Counted from the first letter of the stretch, positions 8,107 through 16,659 are shown. The stretch is DNA of 39,806 nt from Patescibacteria group bacterium (GCA_013815345.1 JACDGK010000005.1:27374-67179); one strand, 5' to 3'. Made by a program: numbers and translations. Notes: a model not told the origin generated them from the letters alone.

Positions 8107-8724
8107 ATGGTTAAAATTTACCTAGCTCGACACGGACAAGACGAAGACAATGCTGCTGGCATTTTAAATGGTCGTAGAGACGCTCCGCTTACACCTCTTG
8201 GTCTTGAGCAAGCAAAAGTTTTAGCGCAAACGATACAAGATCGTAATCTTGATATAACAAAAATATATAGTTCTCCCCTCCAGAGAGCTTATGAAACTGC
8301 AGTAATAGTCGCCGATACGTTACAGATTGAGATACCTCAAAAGACTGATCTCCTCATTGAAAGGGATTTCGGAATAATGACTGGAAAACACATTACTGAA
8401 ATTGAGACGCTTTGCAGTTCTGAAATAATAAAATCAGATCCGATAATTTATTTTCTTTCGCCACAAGAAGCGGAAACATTTCCGCTACTCATTGAGAGAG
8501 CAAAAAAGATTCTAACGTGGCTTAATGAAATTAATACTGACAAAAACATCCTGTTGGTCTGTCATGGTGATATTGGCAAGATGTTGTATGCCACTTTTTA
8601 TAACCTACACTGGAAGGACATTTTAATTGAATTTCACTTTGGCAATTCAGAAATACTTTTGCTTTCGGAAAACACACCAATCGAGGAACGCCATGTACAT
8701 AAAGTAGAGCAACATAATCATTAA
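8107..8724 (+). CDS. Histidine phosphatase family protein (phosphoglycerate-mutase fold)
   Basis: Branch 1 histidine phosphatase, a superfamily that forms a phosphohistidine intermediate. The nucleophile motif is LARHGQ (R8-H9-G10), the second arginine is in [10 protein letters not shown], an acidic residue is in [10 protein letters not shown], and the second histidine is in VCHGDIGK. The track frame begins upstream of and runs through tRNA-Ser; the ATG at 8107 gives 205 residues and fits the fold. The substrate is not readable: sugar phosphate, nucleotide or protein are all seen in the family. The ATP-grasp gene follows 7 nt after the stop, so the two probably form an operon. The coding sequence is AT-rich compared with neighbours. 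Confidence 0.88.
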   Translation: MVKIYLARHGQDEDNAAGILNGRRDAPLTPLGLEQAKVLAQTIQDRNLDITKIYSSPLQRAYETAVIVADTLQIEIPQKTDLLIERDFGIMTGKHITEIETLCSSEIIKSDPIIYFLSPQEAETFPLLIERAKKILTWLNEINTDKNILLVCHGDIGKMLYATFYNLHWKDILIEFHFGNSEILLLSENTPIEERHVHKVEQHNH

Positions 8725-8731
8725 ATATAGT

Positions 8732-9940
8732 ATGTTTGCTCTACCAAAACCGAAGAGCTGTGAGGAGTGTGGGTACGAAGCGATATTTCACCGATCTACC
8801 TATATCTCTTTGTTCATCGATGAAATTGTAGGATCGATATTTAAATCCAGGAAAAGTGAAGGAAGGGTGGCGCAGAATTTGTATAGACTTGAGGAGTGGT
8901 TTTCGTCGCGTTTTTTACTATTTTCTGTAGCAATAGGGTGGACAAGGATACAAAGAATGCCTGATGAGAACACATTTCTTCTTGCGCGGTGTATGTGGGA
9001 TGAAGCTACGAAGCGGAGGATTGAGATGCAGGAACTGCGACCTTTTGGAGTGGCTCGCAATATTTTTAAGGCAAAACTGCCCGCAGGAAAAACAATTACC
9101 TTTCAAGGTATTCCGGCTGCTCAGTATGAAAGTGAGTGCGTGTCGTGGATAAGTGATAAATCACGACTTAAAAAAGAATTGGTAAAGCTTGGCATGCCCG
9201 TCGCAAAGGGAGGTGCCGTTCGTACAAAAGATGAAGCTGCGGCACTTTTTCGCGCGCTCGTGCCGCCGGTGATCGTAAAGCCGCATCAGGGTTCCGGATC
9301 GCGGCATACCATTCTTCATATAAAGACTGAAAACGAATTGTCGCTCGCATTCATCATAGCTAAGCAAGTTTCGCCGATGGTGGTAATCGAAGAAGAGCTT
9401 GTCGGGTCGGTATACCGAGCCACGCTCGTAGGTGGAAAATTAATAGCCGTGCTACGTCGCGATCCGCCGCAAGTGATGGGAGACGGCGTGCATACTATTT
9501 TTGAACTTATCGAAGAGGAAAATAAACATCCTGCGAGAAGTGGTCCATATTTTGCGAAGATTCAGCTAGATGAAAGAGCCCGTGAGGAACTTGCACGGCA
9601 AGAATATGAAATGGATAGCGTGCCACTGGAGGAGGCACGCGTCTCATTGCATCAGAAAGTACACTGGAGTGCGGGTGGCACGAGTGTGGATGTGACAGAC
9701 GAAGTGCATCCTGACAACGTGACTATTTTCGAACAGATCGCACGTGAGTTGCGAGCTCCCGTCGTAGGTATTGATTTCATCATCAGTGATATACGTCGAT
9801 CGTGGAAAGAAGAAAAGCGATGCGGTATTTTGGAATGTAACTCCATGCCATTTATAGACAAGCATCATTTTCCGTTTGAGGGAAAACCGCGGAATGTAGC
9901 AGGAGCAATATGGGACATGGTTATGACACACTATATATAA
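8732..9940 (+). CDS. ATP-grasp ligase resembling the central domain of cyanophycin synthetase
   Basis: The ATP-grasp core spans roughly residues 140-390. SRLKKELVKLGMPV starts the first subdomain, and PPVIVKPHQGSGSRHT carries the ATP-binding lysine and loop. VVIEEELVGSVYRATLV, LRRDPPQVMGDGVHTI and the terminal ILECNSMPF supply the metal and phosphate ligands. The VMGDGVHTIFELIEEEN stretch is characteristic of CphA-type enzymes, which ligate amino acids to a peptide backbone carboxylate. The Mur-ligase half of CphA is absent, and the N-terminal 130 residues match nothing I know. A four-cysteine-type start (SCEECGYE) holds a CxxC. The likely role is amino acid or peptide ligation; the substrate is unknown. 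Confidence 0.85.
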   Translation: MFALPKPKSCEECGYEAIFHRSTYISLFIDEIVGSIFKSRKSEGRVAQNLYRLEEWFSSRFLLFSVAIGWTRIQRMPDENTFLLARCMWDEATKRRIEMQELRPFGVARNIFKAKLPAGKTITFQGIPAAQYESECVSWISDKSRLKKELVKLGMPVAKGGAVRTKDEAAALFRALVPPVIVKPHQGSGSRHTILHIKTENELSLAFIIAKQVSPMVVIEEELVGSVYRATLVGGKLIAVLRRDPPQVMGDGVHTIFELIEEENKHPARSGPYFAKIQLDERAREELARQEYEMDSVPLEEARVSLHQKVHWSAGGTSVDVTDEVHPDNVTIFEQIARELRAPVVGIDFIISDIRRSWKEEKRCGILECNSMPFIDKHHFPFEGKPRNVAGAIWDMVMTHYI

Positions 9941-10024
9941 AAGTTTTCCTTTGACGCGTTTCTTTTTGTGGATTACCGTATAACGAGGAGCATTTCGCTC
10001 TTGTTTTTATTGGGGGACGACAGA

Positions 10025-10453
10025 ATGTCGTGTAACAAAAAAGATACGCACAGTTCTTTTTATATGGAAGTGAACCGGCCTACTTCCGCTGAAATTCGAA
10101 AGAAAAGGCTGGCCGAGCTTGCGCAAGAGCAAGCTCGGAGAAACTGCAAGACGGGCGAGGTAGTCGTTTTTGGGGAAAGTCTGATCGATTCTCCCTGTAC
10201 GGCCCACGAAGAGTTTCAAAACGTTTTACAACGCCTGAATGGAACTCAGATGTTCGTGGTATACGTCACCATGTGCGAGTCACCGGACACTATTGCCCAG
10301 TATTTATTCCGGGCAAAAGGGGGCGGCGCGCGCAGTGCGCATATGTTCATTGAACTCAGTTTATTCTCACCAGACCCGAACGAGATTTTGGAATTGCTGA
10401 GAGACTATGAGCAACGGGGCTCGAACATTACCCCCTTCAATGCGGCGGCTTAG
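10025..10453 (+). CDS. Orphan soluble protein, 142 aa
   Basis: I do not recognise this protein. The track begins at a GTG (9968), but a TATAAC box (9979-9984) lies inside that extension and GGGGGA sits 8 nt before the ATG at 10025, so I take MSCNKKDTHSS as the start. A charged helix (about 18-43, rich in K, R, E and A) is followed by a probably alpha/beta domain. There are no membrane segments. A strong intrinsic terminator follows directly. It has its own promoter, SD and terminator, the same architecture as the other orphan genes in the window. Confidence 0.7.
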   Translation: MSCNKKDTHSSFYMEVNRPTSAEIRKKRLAELAQEQARRNCKTGEVVVFGESLIDSPCTAHEEFQNVLQRLNGTQMFVVYVTMCESPDTIAQYLFRAKGGGARSAHMFIELSLFSPDPNEILELLRDYEQRGSNITPFNAAA

Positions 10454-10476
10454 CCACTTCGACTTACGTTCGATCC

Positions 10477-10506
10477 AAGCGATTCCTTTTTTGGGATCGC
10501 TTTTTT
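10477..10506 (+). terminator. Intrinsic terminator after the 142-aa orphan
   Basis: AAGCGATTCC pairs with GGGATCGCTT (10 bp including one G-T) around a T6 loop and is followed by TTTTTTATTT. It also sits at the end of the convergent trxB gene. Confidence 0.88.
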
Positions 10507-10513
10507 ATTTCTA

Positions 10514-11449
10514 CTATTTACGAACTTTTTTCTTTAACCAAAGATAGATATCTTCAAGAGCTTTCACGGCGTCCCCGGCGGCAATGTTGTTTTGATGATA
10601 GAGCTCATCGGTGCAGTCACCGGCAGCCCATATTCCTTCAACACTCGTGTGTTGATTTTTTGGATCGGCAATGATTCGGTTGAAATTGTCGAGCGCAACG
10701 GTATCTTTTGCAAAGCTTGTGTTCGGGAGCACGCCAATTTCTACGAAAATACCCGTAACCGCAAGCTCACGCTGTTCACCCGTCTTGCTATTTTTAATAA
10801 CTAATCCGCTCACAAATTTATCACCCCTGACCTCCACGGGATTGGTCTCGGTGAGGATCGTCATCTTTGGATTGTTCCGAACCTGTTCTACGGTGATTGG
10901 ATCAGCTTTAAAATCGGGAGAACGATTTATGAGTGTGACTGATTTTGTGTATGCCAAAAGCTGAAGTGCTGACTCAAAGCCGGCGTTTCCACCGCCAACG
11001 ACGACGACATCAGCTCCGGAAAAAAGGGGACCATCGCATGAGGCGCAATACGTGAGGCCTTTGTTTTCAAAAATGTCGGCGCCGGAAACGGGAAGTTTAC
11101 GTCTTCCGGCGCCTGAAGCGATAAGCACGGCACGTGCTGTGTGCGTGACACCAGCCTTTGTAGTTATTTTAAATGTGCCATCTTCACTTTTCTCCAGTTT
11201 TTCGACTCGATCACCTTCATGTACTTGCACTACTTCGCCTTTATATGCATCGAGGTGCGCGTGCAGAGCTTTGCCCAGCTCGATGCCTGAGATCTTCGGA
11301 GTGCCGATCCAGTTTTCCACACCTTCTGACACCGTACTCTGACCGCCAAATTCTTCCGTGATGAGGGCCGTCTTTAGTTGTTTACGAGCAGCGTACACAC
11401 CGGCAGCAACTCCTGCAGGACCACCACCTATAATTATCAAATCATGCAT
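10514..11449 (-). CDS. trxB: Thioredoxin-disulfide reductase-like flavoprotein
   Basis: FAD/NAD(P)H-dependent disulfide reductase that would keep thioredoxin reduced in the cytoplasm. The FAD-binding IIIGGGPAG is at the N-terminus. The redox-active pair is C135/C138 in YCASCDGPLF, the NAD(P)H site is VVVGGGNAGFESA, and the C-terminal FAD block is GIWAAGDCTDE. At 311 residues it is the usual low-molecular-weight TrxB length. TATACT lies 8 nt before the ATG, with AAAGGA between, so the mRNA has almost no leader. It is the last gene of the minus-strand cluster, separated from ftsZ by hairpin element A. No thioredoxin gene is in the window. Confidence 0.93.
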   Translation of the reverse strand: MHDLIIIGGGPAGVAAGVYAARKQLKTALITEEFGGQSTVSEGVENWIGTPKISGIELGKALHAHLDAYKGEVVQVHEGDRVEKLEKSEDGTFKITTKAGVTHTARAVLIASGAGRRKLPVSGADIFENKGLTYCASCDGPLFSGADVVVVGGGNAGFESALQLLAYTKSVTLINRSPDFKADPITVEQVRNNPKMTILTETNPVEVRGDKFVSGLVIKNSKTGEQRELAVTGIFVEIGVLPNTSFAKDTVALDNFNRIIADPKNQHTSVEGIWAAGDCTDELYHQNNIAAGDAVKALEDIYLWLKKKVRK

Positions 11450-11483
11450 ATTCCTTTAGTATACCAAACTAAAAAAACCCGTG

Positions 11484-11541
11484 CGATTTTGGGTATAGTC
11501 ACGAAACGAAGAAGGACTCAAACGATTTTAGGGGCTCTCGG
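11484..11541. repeat. Degenerate tandem copies of the element A left arm
   Basis: TAGTCACGAAACGA...ACGATTTTAGGGG (11494-11541) aligns with the flank plus left arm of element A (TAGTCACAAAGCGA...TGATTTTGGGG, 11542-11581) with roughly three-quarters of bases identical by eye. A third CGATTTTGGG ends at 11493. The spacing between the repeated ends is about 42-46 nt. Confidence 0.65.
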
Positions 11542-11661
11542 TTAGTCACAAAGCGAGGAAAGACAGAGATGATTTTGGGGACTCACGGAGCGCGACGGCG
11601 CGAGTGGGAGCAAATTTTTAGCAAAAAATTATGCGTATCCTAAAATCGTCTCTGTCTTTCC
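11542..11661 (+). repeat. Cloverleaf hairpin element, copy A
   Basis: The left arm (11557-11581, GGAAAGACAGAGA...) pairs with the right arm (11638-11661) over about 24 positions, with two T-G type pairs. The core (11582-11637) reads CTCACGGAGCGCGACGG...GAGCAAATTTTTAGC and matches the cores of copies B and C. The flank TTAGTCACAAAGCGAG is shared with copy B. It lies directly downstream of the ftsZ stop. Confidence 0.85.
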
Positions 11662-11664
11662 GAG

Positions 11665-12903
11665 CTACTTTTTATGTCGTCGTAGAAAACTTGGAATCGC
11701 GCCCCACGTCTCATCTTCTTCATCAACCGAAGGCGGCTTCATGATTTCATTATCGATACGACGCTGCGGTTGCGCGGTAACGATTGGTTCAACACGCTCA
11801 TTTTTTGTTGCTGGTACAGGAGTTTCTTCAGCCACATCTACGGGAGCTTCTTCACGGCCGCCGAATACCTTACTGCGGACCTCCTGCTGTTCTTTTGGCG
11901 GCATAGCAAAAAGGGAACGTTCGCTGCCCATACTCTCTAAAACATTGTCAGGAAATCCCGTCGCAATAACGATAATACGGATCTGACCTTTCTTAAGCTT
12001 TTCATCACGCATGATACCGAAGATGACCTTAGCATTTTTATCAACTGATTCATTAATAACCTTAGCGGCGTCTTGCACCTCGAGGATTCCGAGGTCATCA
12101 GACCCCGCAACGACGAAGAGAATTCCTTTCGCACCATTTATCGAAACATCGAGAAGTGGGGAATTAACGGCTTGGGCAGCTGCATCGCGTGCGCGGTTAT
12201 CACCATCAGCAACGCCGATACCCATGAGCGCTGGACCGGCATTCTCCATGATAGTCTTGATGTCATTAAAGTCAGTGTTGATCTCACCGGGAGTGGTGAT
12301 GATGTCGGAAACGCCTTCAACTGCCTGACGGAGTATTTCATCCGCAAGCGCGAAGGCGTTCTTTGCGGACGTCTGTGCCTCGACAATAGAAAGAAGTTTA
12401 TCGTTTGGAATAATGAGAAATGCATCAACTTCTTTTTTAAGTTCGGCGAGTCCTCTTTCTGCAATCTCGCTGCGCTGCGCACCTTCGAAAGCAAATGGTT
12501 TGGTGACGACGGCAATCGTAAGAGCGCCAAGCTCTTTGGAAATTTTAGCGACGGTCGGGGCGCCGCCGGTTCCGGTGCCGCCACCCATACCGCAGGTGAT
12601 GAAAACCATATCGGAGCCCTGAAGCGCCTCCTGGATCTCCTGACGAGTCTCTTCAGCAGCGCGACGACCGAGATCAGGATTCATTCCCGCACCAAGTCCG
12701 CGGGTGAGATTCTTGCCGATGTGGATTTTTCGTTTGGCAAGGGATCGGTGGAGGTCCTGAGCGTCAGTATTTACGGCAATAAATTCAACCCCTTTGACTT
12801 TGGAGTCTATCATGTGGTTTATGGCATTGCAGCCAGAACCACCTACTCCGACAACCCTGATACGGGCGAATGTTTCGACTTCGGGGGTAACGCGCTTAGA
12901 CAT
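11665..12903 (-). CDS. ftsZ: Cell division protein FtsZ
   Basis: Tubulin-like GTPase that forms the division ring. The N-terminal RIRVVGVGGSGCNAI and the tubulin signature GGGTGTGGAP (107-116) form the GTP site. The T7-loop region is near ITTPGEINTDFND. The C-terminal domain is followed by a disordered Pro/Glu linker and the conserved tail peptide IPSFLRR at the very end, the docking site for FtsA. Length (412) is normal. It is preceded by ftsA in the same direction with a 144-bp gap that I read as intergenic; a TATTTT box lies 14 nt before the ATG. Hairpin element A follows the stop within a few bases. Confidence 0.98.
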   Translation of the reverse strand: MSKRVTPEVETFARIRVVGVGGSGCNAINHMIDSKVKGVEFIAVNTDAQDLHRSLAKRKIHIGKNLTRGLGAGMNPDLGRRAAEETRQEIQEALQGSDMVFITCGMGGGTGTGGAPTVAKISKELGALTIAVVTKPFAFEGAQRSEIAERGLAELKKEVDAFLIIPNDKLLSIVEAQTSAKNAFALADEILRQAVEGVSDIITTPGEINTDFNDIKTIMENAGPALMGIGVADGDNRARDAAAQAVNSPLLDVSINGAKGILFVVAGSDDLGILEVQDAAKVINESVDKNAKVIFGIMRDEKLKKGQIRIIVIATGFPDNVLESMGSERSLFAMPPKEQQEVRSKVFGGREEAPVDVAEETPVPATKNERVEPIVTAQPQRRIDNEIMKPPSVDEEDETWGAIPSFLRRHKK

Positions 12904-13047
12904 AGGGAGATGCTGGTAAAATACTCAGTAATAAATAGCTTAATACATGCACACGGAAATATGCCGATATAACATCCGTATCATACCAGAGACGTCAAGT
13001 ATGCAAATATTGACAAGAATGCCTGCCGTGCTGATCTAAAATCGCGT

Positions 13048-14223
13048 TTATGGCAGGAATTGCTGGATAAAACGGGTAAAAAAACTGCGTATCTCTTTCA
13101 AGGAAAATCCTGATAGCTTGCTCGGTGTTTCGGTATCTCCGGTGAGACCCCATAGTGCGAGCCCGTATGCTACAGCCCAGGTCGCGTCGCGCACTTTCGT
13201 ATCTGAAGATATTTTAAGATCGGCAATTCGTGCCGGCAGATTGAGTGCGCCTTTTGCAATGTCGCTGATGGAGCCTTGCCCCGCGCCGCCGCCCGACAGA
13301 ACAATTCCTGCGGGCAATGTGCCGCGTTTACCGATAGCACGTAAATGTTTATCGATGAGATCGAATAAATTCCGAAATCGAAGCGTAATGATCTCGTCTA
13401 CTTTTTTACGCGGATACATGGCGCCGCCAAGTCGGCCAAGCTTAATACGTTCAGCATCCTCGAGCGAGATCTTAAAACCGAGCGCGAGATCGTCGGTAAT
13501 GTTAGTGGAGCCAGAAGGGAACACTTTCAATGAAATAGGTACTCCTTCGTCATATACCACAATGGACACGGTTTCAGCTCCTATATTGGCCAATACGCAG
13601 CCTTTTATCTTCTGGTCTTTGTTGAGGGTCACGTATGAGCCTGCTAGCGGTGAAGCCATCTGATCAACGACTTCAATATCCGCTGCTTCCACTACGGCCG
13701 CGAGACCTTCTGCATGCTGAGAAAGACAGGTGATGAAAAGATAATCAATCTCAAGTCGGGTTCCTTTCATGCCAAGGGGTTCGCCGAATGTTTTAGCGCC
13801 ATCAACCCGGTATTCCAAAGGAATCTCATGGAGAATACGGCGATTGATAAAATTAGCTTTTGCAGCTTCTTTTGCCGTCTCACGCGTTTTATCGAGATCA
13901 AGTTCGGTCACTTCCTGGTCGGCACGCGATATGACCGTGTCGCCAGTGGCGCGTGTTTCTTCGAGCGAGATGCCTCCAATGGCGAGAAAGGCGTTTTTCA
14001 GTGGCAAGTGCGTCATGCTCTCTGCCTGTGCTTTTGCAGCACGTATCGAAGCCGTCGCGTCTGCAGCGTCCACGACATACCCATGCCGCAATCCCTGGGT
14101 CTCTGAGAGGCCGGTACCGATGATATGAAGTGATGGACCATCTGGTCCTACAATCTCTTCCACGACCACTATCTTCGTTTGGTGCGTGCCGATATCAATG
14201 CCCGTTGCGATGCGTCGTGCCAT
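13048..14223 (-). CDS. ftsA: Cell division protein FtsA
   Basis: Actin-like ATPase that tethers FtsZ filaments to the membrane and recruits late division proteins. The phosphate-1 motif GIDIGTHQTKIVVVE opens the protein. AIGGISLEETRATG belongs to the FtsA-specific 1C domain, and VLSGGGAGQGSI is the adenosine motif. The C-terminus SLKEIRSFFTRFIQQFLP is a clear amphipathic membrane-targeting helix. The start lies 29 bp inside the end of ybeY, so translation is coupled. The adjacent ftsZ carries the matching C-terminal peptide. At 391 residues it is slightly shorter than E. coli FtsA. Confidence 0.96.
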   Translation of the reverse strand: MARRIATGIDIGTHQTKIVVVEEIVGPDGPSLHIIGTGLSETQGLRHGYVVDAADATASIRAAKAQAESMTHLPLKNAFLAIGGISLEETRATGDTVISRADQEVTELDLDKTRETAKEAAKANFINRRILHEIPLEYRVDGAKTFGEPLGMKGTRLEIDYLFITCLSQHAEGLAAVVEAADIEVVDQMASPLAGSYVTLNKDQKIKGCVLANIGAETVSIVVYDEGVPISLKVFPSGSTNITDDLALGFKISLEDAERIKLGRLGGAMYPRKKVDEIITLRFRNLFDLIDKHLRAIGKRGTLPAGIVLSGGGAGQGSISDIAKGALNLPARIADLKISSDTKVRDATWAVAYGLALWGLTGDTETPSKLSGFSLKEIRSFFTRFIQQFLP

Positions 14224-14623
14224 AGGTTACGGTCTCGCCGGTGAAGCGTTTGAGGAGGGAGCGTTCATGTCGTTCCATTGTAGTGCCGTGTGCCTTTCCT
14301 TTCAAATGCAGTAAACCGTGGATAAAAAGGAAAATCACAAAATGAGGATAGGATACGCCATATGATGACGATTGTTTCTTCGCGATCTCGAGACAGATTA
14401 TGATCTCGCCCGACTTCTTTCCGAGAGAATACGATAAAACATTCGGAATGTAGGTTTTACCTCGAAGTGATTTGTTAAGAGATTGCGCTCGTTTCGTACC
14501 AGCGAACACGAGTGAAATGTTCCAACCGGGAAGAATTGCTTTCGCGATCTTTTCATGCGCAAAAACCGGCGCGGAGCGCCGGGTGAGGGTACGTACGTCG
14601 ACCTGCTTCAGGACGGTACGCAT
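14195..14623 (-). CDS. ybeY: Endoribonuclease YbeY (rRNA maturation factor)
   Basis: Zinc metalloendoribonuclease involved in 16S rRNA 3' processing and ribosome quality control. The zinc-binding signature HGLLHLKGKAH (H-x3-H-x5-H) is complete, and NKSLRGKTYIPNVLSYSL matches the family block usually read as NxxYRxxDxPTDVLSF, here with Asn in place of the Asp. Length is 142 residues, a little short at the N-terminus. It lies 25 bp after bS21 and overlaps ftsA, giving a ribosome-to-division gene order. The TDVLSF substitution is modest and I expect an active enzyme. Confidence 0.9.
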   Translation of the reverse strand: MRTVLKQVDVRTLTRRSAPVFAHEKIAKAILPGWNISLVFAGTKRAQSLNKSLRGKTYIPNVLSYSLGKKSGEIIICLEIAKKQSSSYGVSYPHFVIFLFIHGLLHLKGKAHGTTMERHERSLLKRFTGETVTYGTTHRNGH

Positions 14624-14648
14624 TAGAGTTGCAAAAACTGAACGGCGA

Positions 14649-14912
14649 CTAACGTCCTCCGCGGCGATTGGTACGCGCAGCAGGATCGATCTTGCCCAGC
14701 TTTACGAGTTCTGCGTAATTCTTGCGGCGTTCGAGAGAGACGAGCGCACGCTTATGATTCACATTGTCCGACTTCAAGCGTTCGTAGTAGCGGCGTTTGC
14801 GCATTGCACGCACGAGGCCGAGTCCCATCGCGCGACGGGAGAAACGACGAATAAGCGAGGTTGAGCTCTCGTTTTTGCTGCGACGAACCTCTACGCGAGT
14901 TGCGTTTACCAT
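14649..14912 (-). CDS. rpsU: Small ribosomal subunit protein bS21
   Basis: Basic ribosomal protein of the 30S platform. VEVRRSKNESSTSLIRRF and the helical KRRYYERLKSD stretch follow the S21 pattern (VxVRxxExxxxALRRF...RRREFYEKP). The track starts at a TTG (14930); the ATG at 14912 gives 87 residues and places the S21 block at the N-terminus as in other members. It is longer than E. coli S21 (71) with a basic tail ending TNRRGGR. It lies between the hisS-like gene and ybeY in one operon. I see no anti-SD-related feature beyond context. Confidence 0.88.
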   Translation of the reverse strand: MVNATRVEVRRSKNESSTSLIRRFSRRAMGLGLVRAMRKRRYYERLKSDNVNHKRALVSLERRKNYAELVKLGKIDPAARTNRRGGR

Positions 14913-14965
14913 GTAGGCCGACAATAGCACAGATAGGCGTTTTCTGTCCAGGCAATCACCATTTG

Positions 14966-16111
14966 TTACGCGACAAGACGGAGTTGGTCGATGAGACTAT
15001 CGAAGGGAATGAAGGTCTCGGTGTGGGTTGCGCGCTCGCGAAGGATGACGGAACGCTCGAGTGCTTCTTTGCGGCCCATGATGATGAGGTACTGAGGATT
15101 GAGTATTTCCGCGAAGCGCATTTGTTCGGAAAGGGACTGCACGCCAATGGCTTGAGTCATAGGGATACGTGCCTTACGAAGCGCATCGGTCATCTTCATG
15201 CTTTCGCGTTTTGCTTCGTCGCCGATGTGTACGAAGACGAATCGTGCTGCGGGACGGGTTTTGAGGGGAGCGATGTCGCTGTGTCCCTCTATGTTGATAC
15301 GAATAAGCGCTCCGATTGAAGGAAGCGGTGTTTTGAAAAAATGTCGGGCGAGTTCGTTATAGCGGGAACCCCAGGCGGTGAGGTGATTTTCTGTGGTGAT
15401 TTCGAAACACGTTTCGGTCCAGGCGGTGCCTCTTGAGAGAAGGTCAGGGGCGAGCTCGTAGGGTGTGTCGGTCGCTTCTAAATATTCGAGAAGACATTCA
15501 AAGTGCTTGCGGCTCGCTTCAGAGAGATGATCGGTCGGAGAGGGAAGCTCATCACGCATGTCGCCTTTCGATACGAGCTCAGCTGCTTCAAAGACGTCGC
15601 GTTTTGAGCACGCAACACAGTCGGGGGGAAGGGTTGTGCTTTGTTTACGGAAATACACGCCCAGCTCACGAGCGAAGCGGCTCCGTGTTTCTTTATCGCC
15701 CATGCTATTGATACGGAGCTGCGGTTCGTCTTTTCCGAAGTCTTGCATGAACGCACGAATGGCACGAATCAGCACTGCGTCTGCGATCGCATGCTCAACA
15801 CCGAGTGCATGGAACTGTATAAGAATCTGTTTTGGCGCAGGCCGTCCCGCAGCAGCGTTTGTATGCCATAAGAAAAGTGGTTGAGTGGCAGAGGGAACAA
15901 GGCCGGCATCGCGAACTTGCTTTAAAAATCCGGCAACCTCACGAGCGTTTGGATCAAGCGAGTCAAGAACGAGGTTTTCAGGATAGGGTGCGCGAGCGCT
16001 CGCGCGCTTCGCTGCTGCGGCAGAAGAGAAAGACGTAAAGCCGTAGTAGTTACCTATCGCATGTGCACGCTTGAGAATATCATCAGGACGAAGTGCATGA
16101 ATGTTGCTCAT
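14966..16111 (-). CDS. Histidyl-tRNA synthetase-like protein with altered active-site motifs
   Basis: A class II synthetase fold of the HisRS/HisZ family. The blocks INSMGDKETRSRF, LPPDCVAC and the C-terminal anticodon-binding-like domain (about 285-378, FVFVHIGDEAKRESMK onward) align with HisRS. Key motifs are not canonical. Motif 2, normally FRxERPQxGRxREFxQ, reads LFLWHTNAAAGRPAPKQILI. The HisA motif LVRGLDYYxxTxFE reads LLSRGTAWTETCFE, and the glycine-rich GGGRYD reads WGSRYN. At 381 residues it is shorter than HisRS. It overlaps lepB by ATGA. It may be a non-catalytic paralogue or a diverged enzyme; whether another hisS exists cannot be seen from this window. Confidence 0.8.
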   Translation of the reverse strand: MSNIHALRPDDILKRAHAIGNYYGFTSFSSAAAAKRASARAPYPENLVLDSLDPNAREVAGFLKQVRDAGLVPSATQPLFLWHTNAAAGRPAPKQILIQFHALGVEHAIADAVLIRAIRAFMQDFGKDEPQLRINSMGDKETRSRFARELGVYFRKQSTTLPPDCVACSKRDVFEAAELVSKGDMRDELPSPTDHLSEASRKHFECLLEYLEATDTPYELAPDLLSRGTAWTETCFEITTENHLTAWGSRYNELARHFFKTPLPSIGALIRINIEGHSDIAPLKTRPAARFVFVHIGDEAKRESMKMTDALRKARIPMTQAIGVQSLSEQMRFAEILNPQYLIIMGRKEALERSVILRERATHTETFIPFDSLIDQLRLVA

Positions 16112-16659
16112 TGAGGTTGGATTGTCTTGCCCGGAAGCACTCCTACTTCAGAAGCAGGAAGGAGACGCAGGAAGACGCGTCCCAGAATGTTCTCTTTCGG
16201 AAGCGGTCCCCATACACGAGAGTCGGAACTTTCAGGTCGATTGTCACCCATGACAAAGTACTGATCCGCACCGAGTGTGGTGTTTAAGGTATAGGTGGCG
16301 TCTTCTATAACCGCGTAGGGCTCGGTGAGGGTCAAACTTGTGCCATCGGTTTTGGTAATCATCACCTTACCGCTGCTTATGTGGACGGTTTCACTCGGAA
16401 GACCGATGATACGCTTAATATAAAAGATTTTAGGGTTGCCGGGATAGCGAAAAACGATGACATCGCCGCGCTGTGGAGCGCTAAAATGATAGGTAAGCTC
16501 GTCAATAATGAGATAATCGCTGCTTTCAAACGTGGGGTGCATTGATTCGCCCTCCACGACGAAGGGTTGCGCGACGAAAATCCGCACGGGGAGGACGATG
16601 ATGACGGCGAGCACGATGAAGATAAAGATTTCTTTCAACGCATGCTCTAAGAACTTCAT
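16108..16659 (-). CDS. lepB: Signal peptidase I
   Basis: Membrane serine protease that removes Sec/Tat signal peptides. One N-terminal transmembrane helix (about 9-30) precedes the catalytic serine S39 in VEGESMHPTF. The general base is K82 in FYIKRIIGLPSE, and GDNRPESSDSRVWG is family box E. Length is 183 residues, the short Gram-positive-like form with one TM. A TTGACG-16-TACAAT promoter has its -10 box exactly 6 nt before the ATG, so the mRNA is probably leaderless and starts the minus-strand cluster. The signal-peptide-bearing pilins and the solute-binding protein elsewhere in the window are plausible substrates. Confidence 0.96.
   Translation of the reverse strand: MKFLEHALKEIFIFIVLAVIIVLPVRIFVAQPFVVEGESMHPTFESSDYLIIDELTYHFSAPQRGDVIVFRYPGNPKIFYIKRIIGLPSETVHISSGKVMITKTDGTSLTLTEPYAVIEDATYTLNTTLGADQYFVMGDNRPESSDSRVWGPLPKENILGRVFLRLLPASEVGVLPGKTIQPQ

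Noticed and set aside
11542-11661. Hairpin elements as ordinary Rho-independent terminators
   Set aside because: The stems are far longer than needed, no T-run follows, the core is conserved, and copy B lies between divergent genes.
11484-11661. CRISPR array from the repeated CGATTTTGGG units
   Set aside because: There are only two or three decayed units, no uniform spacers and no cas gene. The repeats align with the element's arm.
12073-12972. 299-aa plus-strand ORF opposite ftsZ
   Set aside because: It lies fully antisense to a textbook FtsZ, has no recognisable motif, and follows codon-shadow composition.
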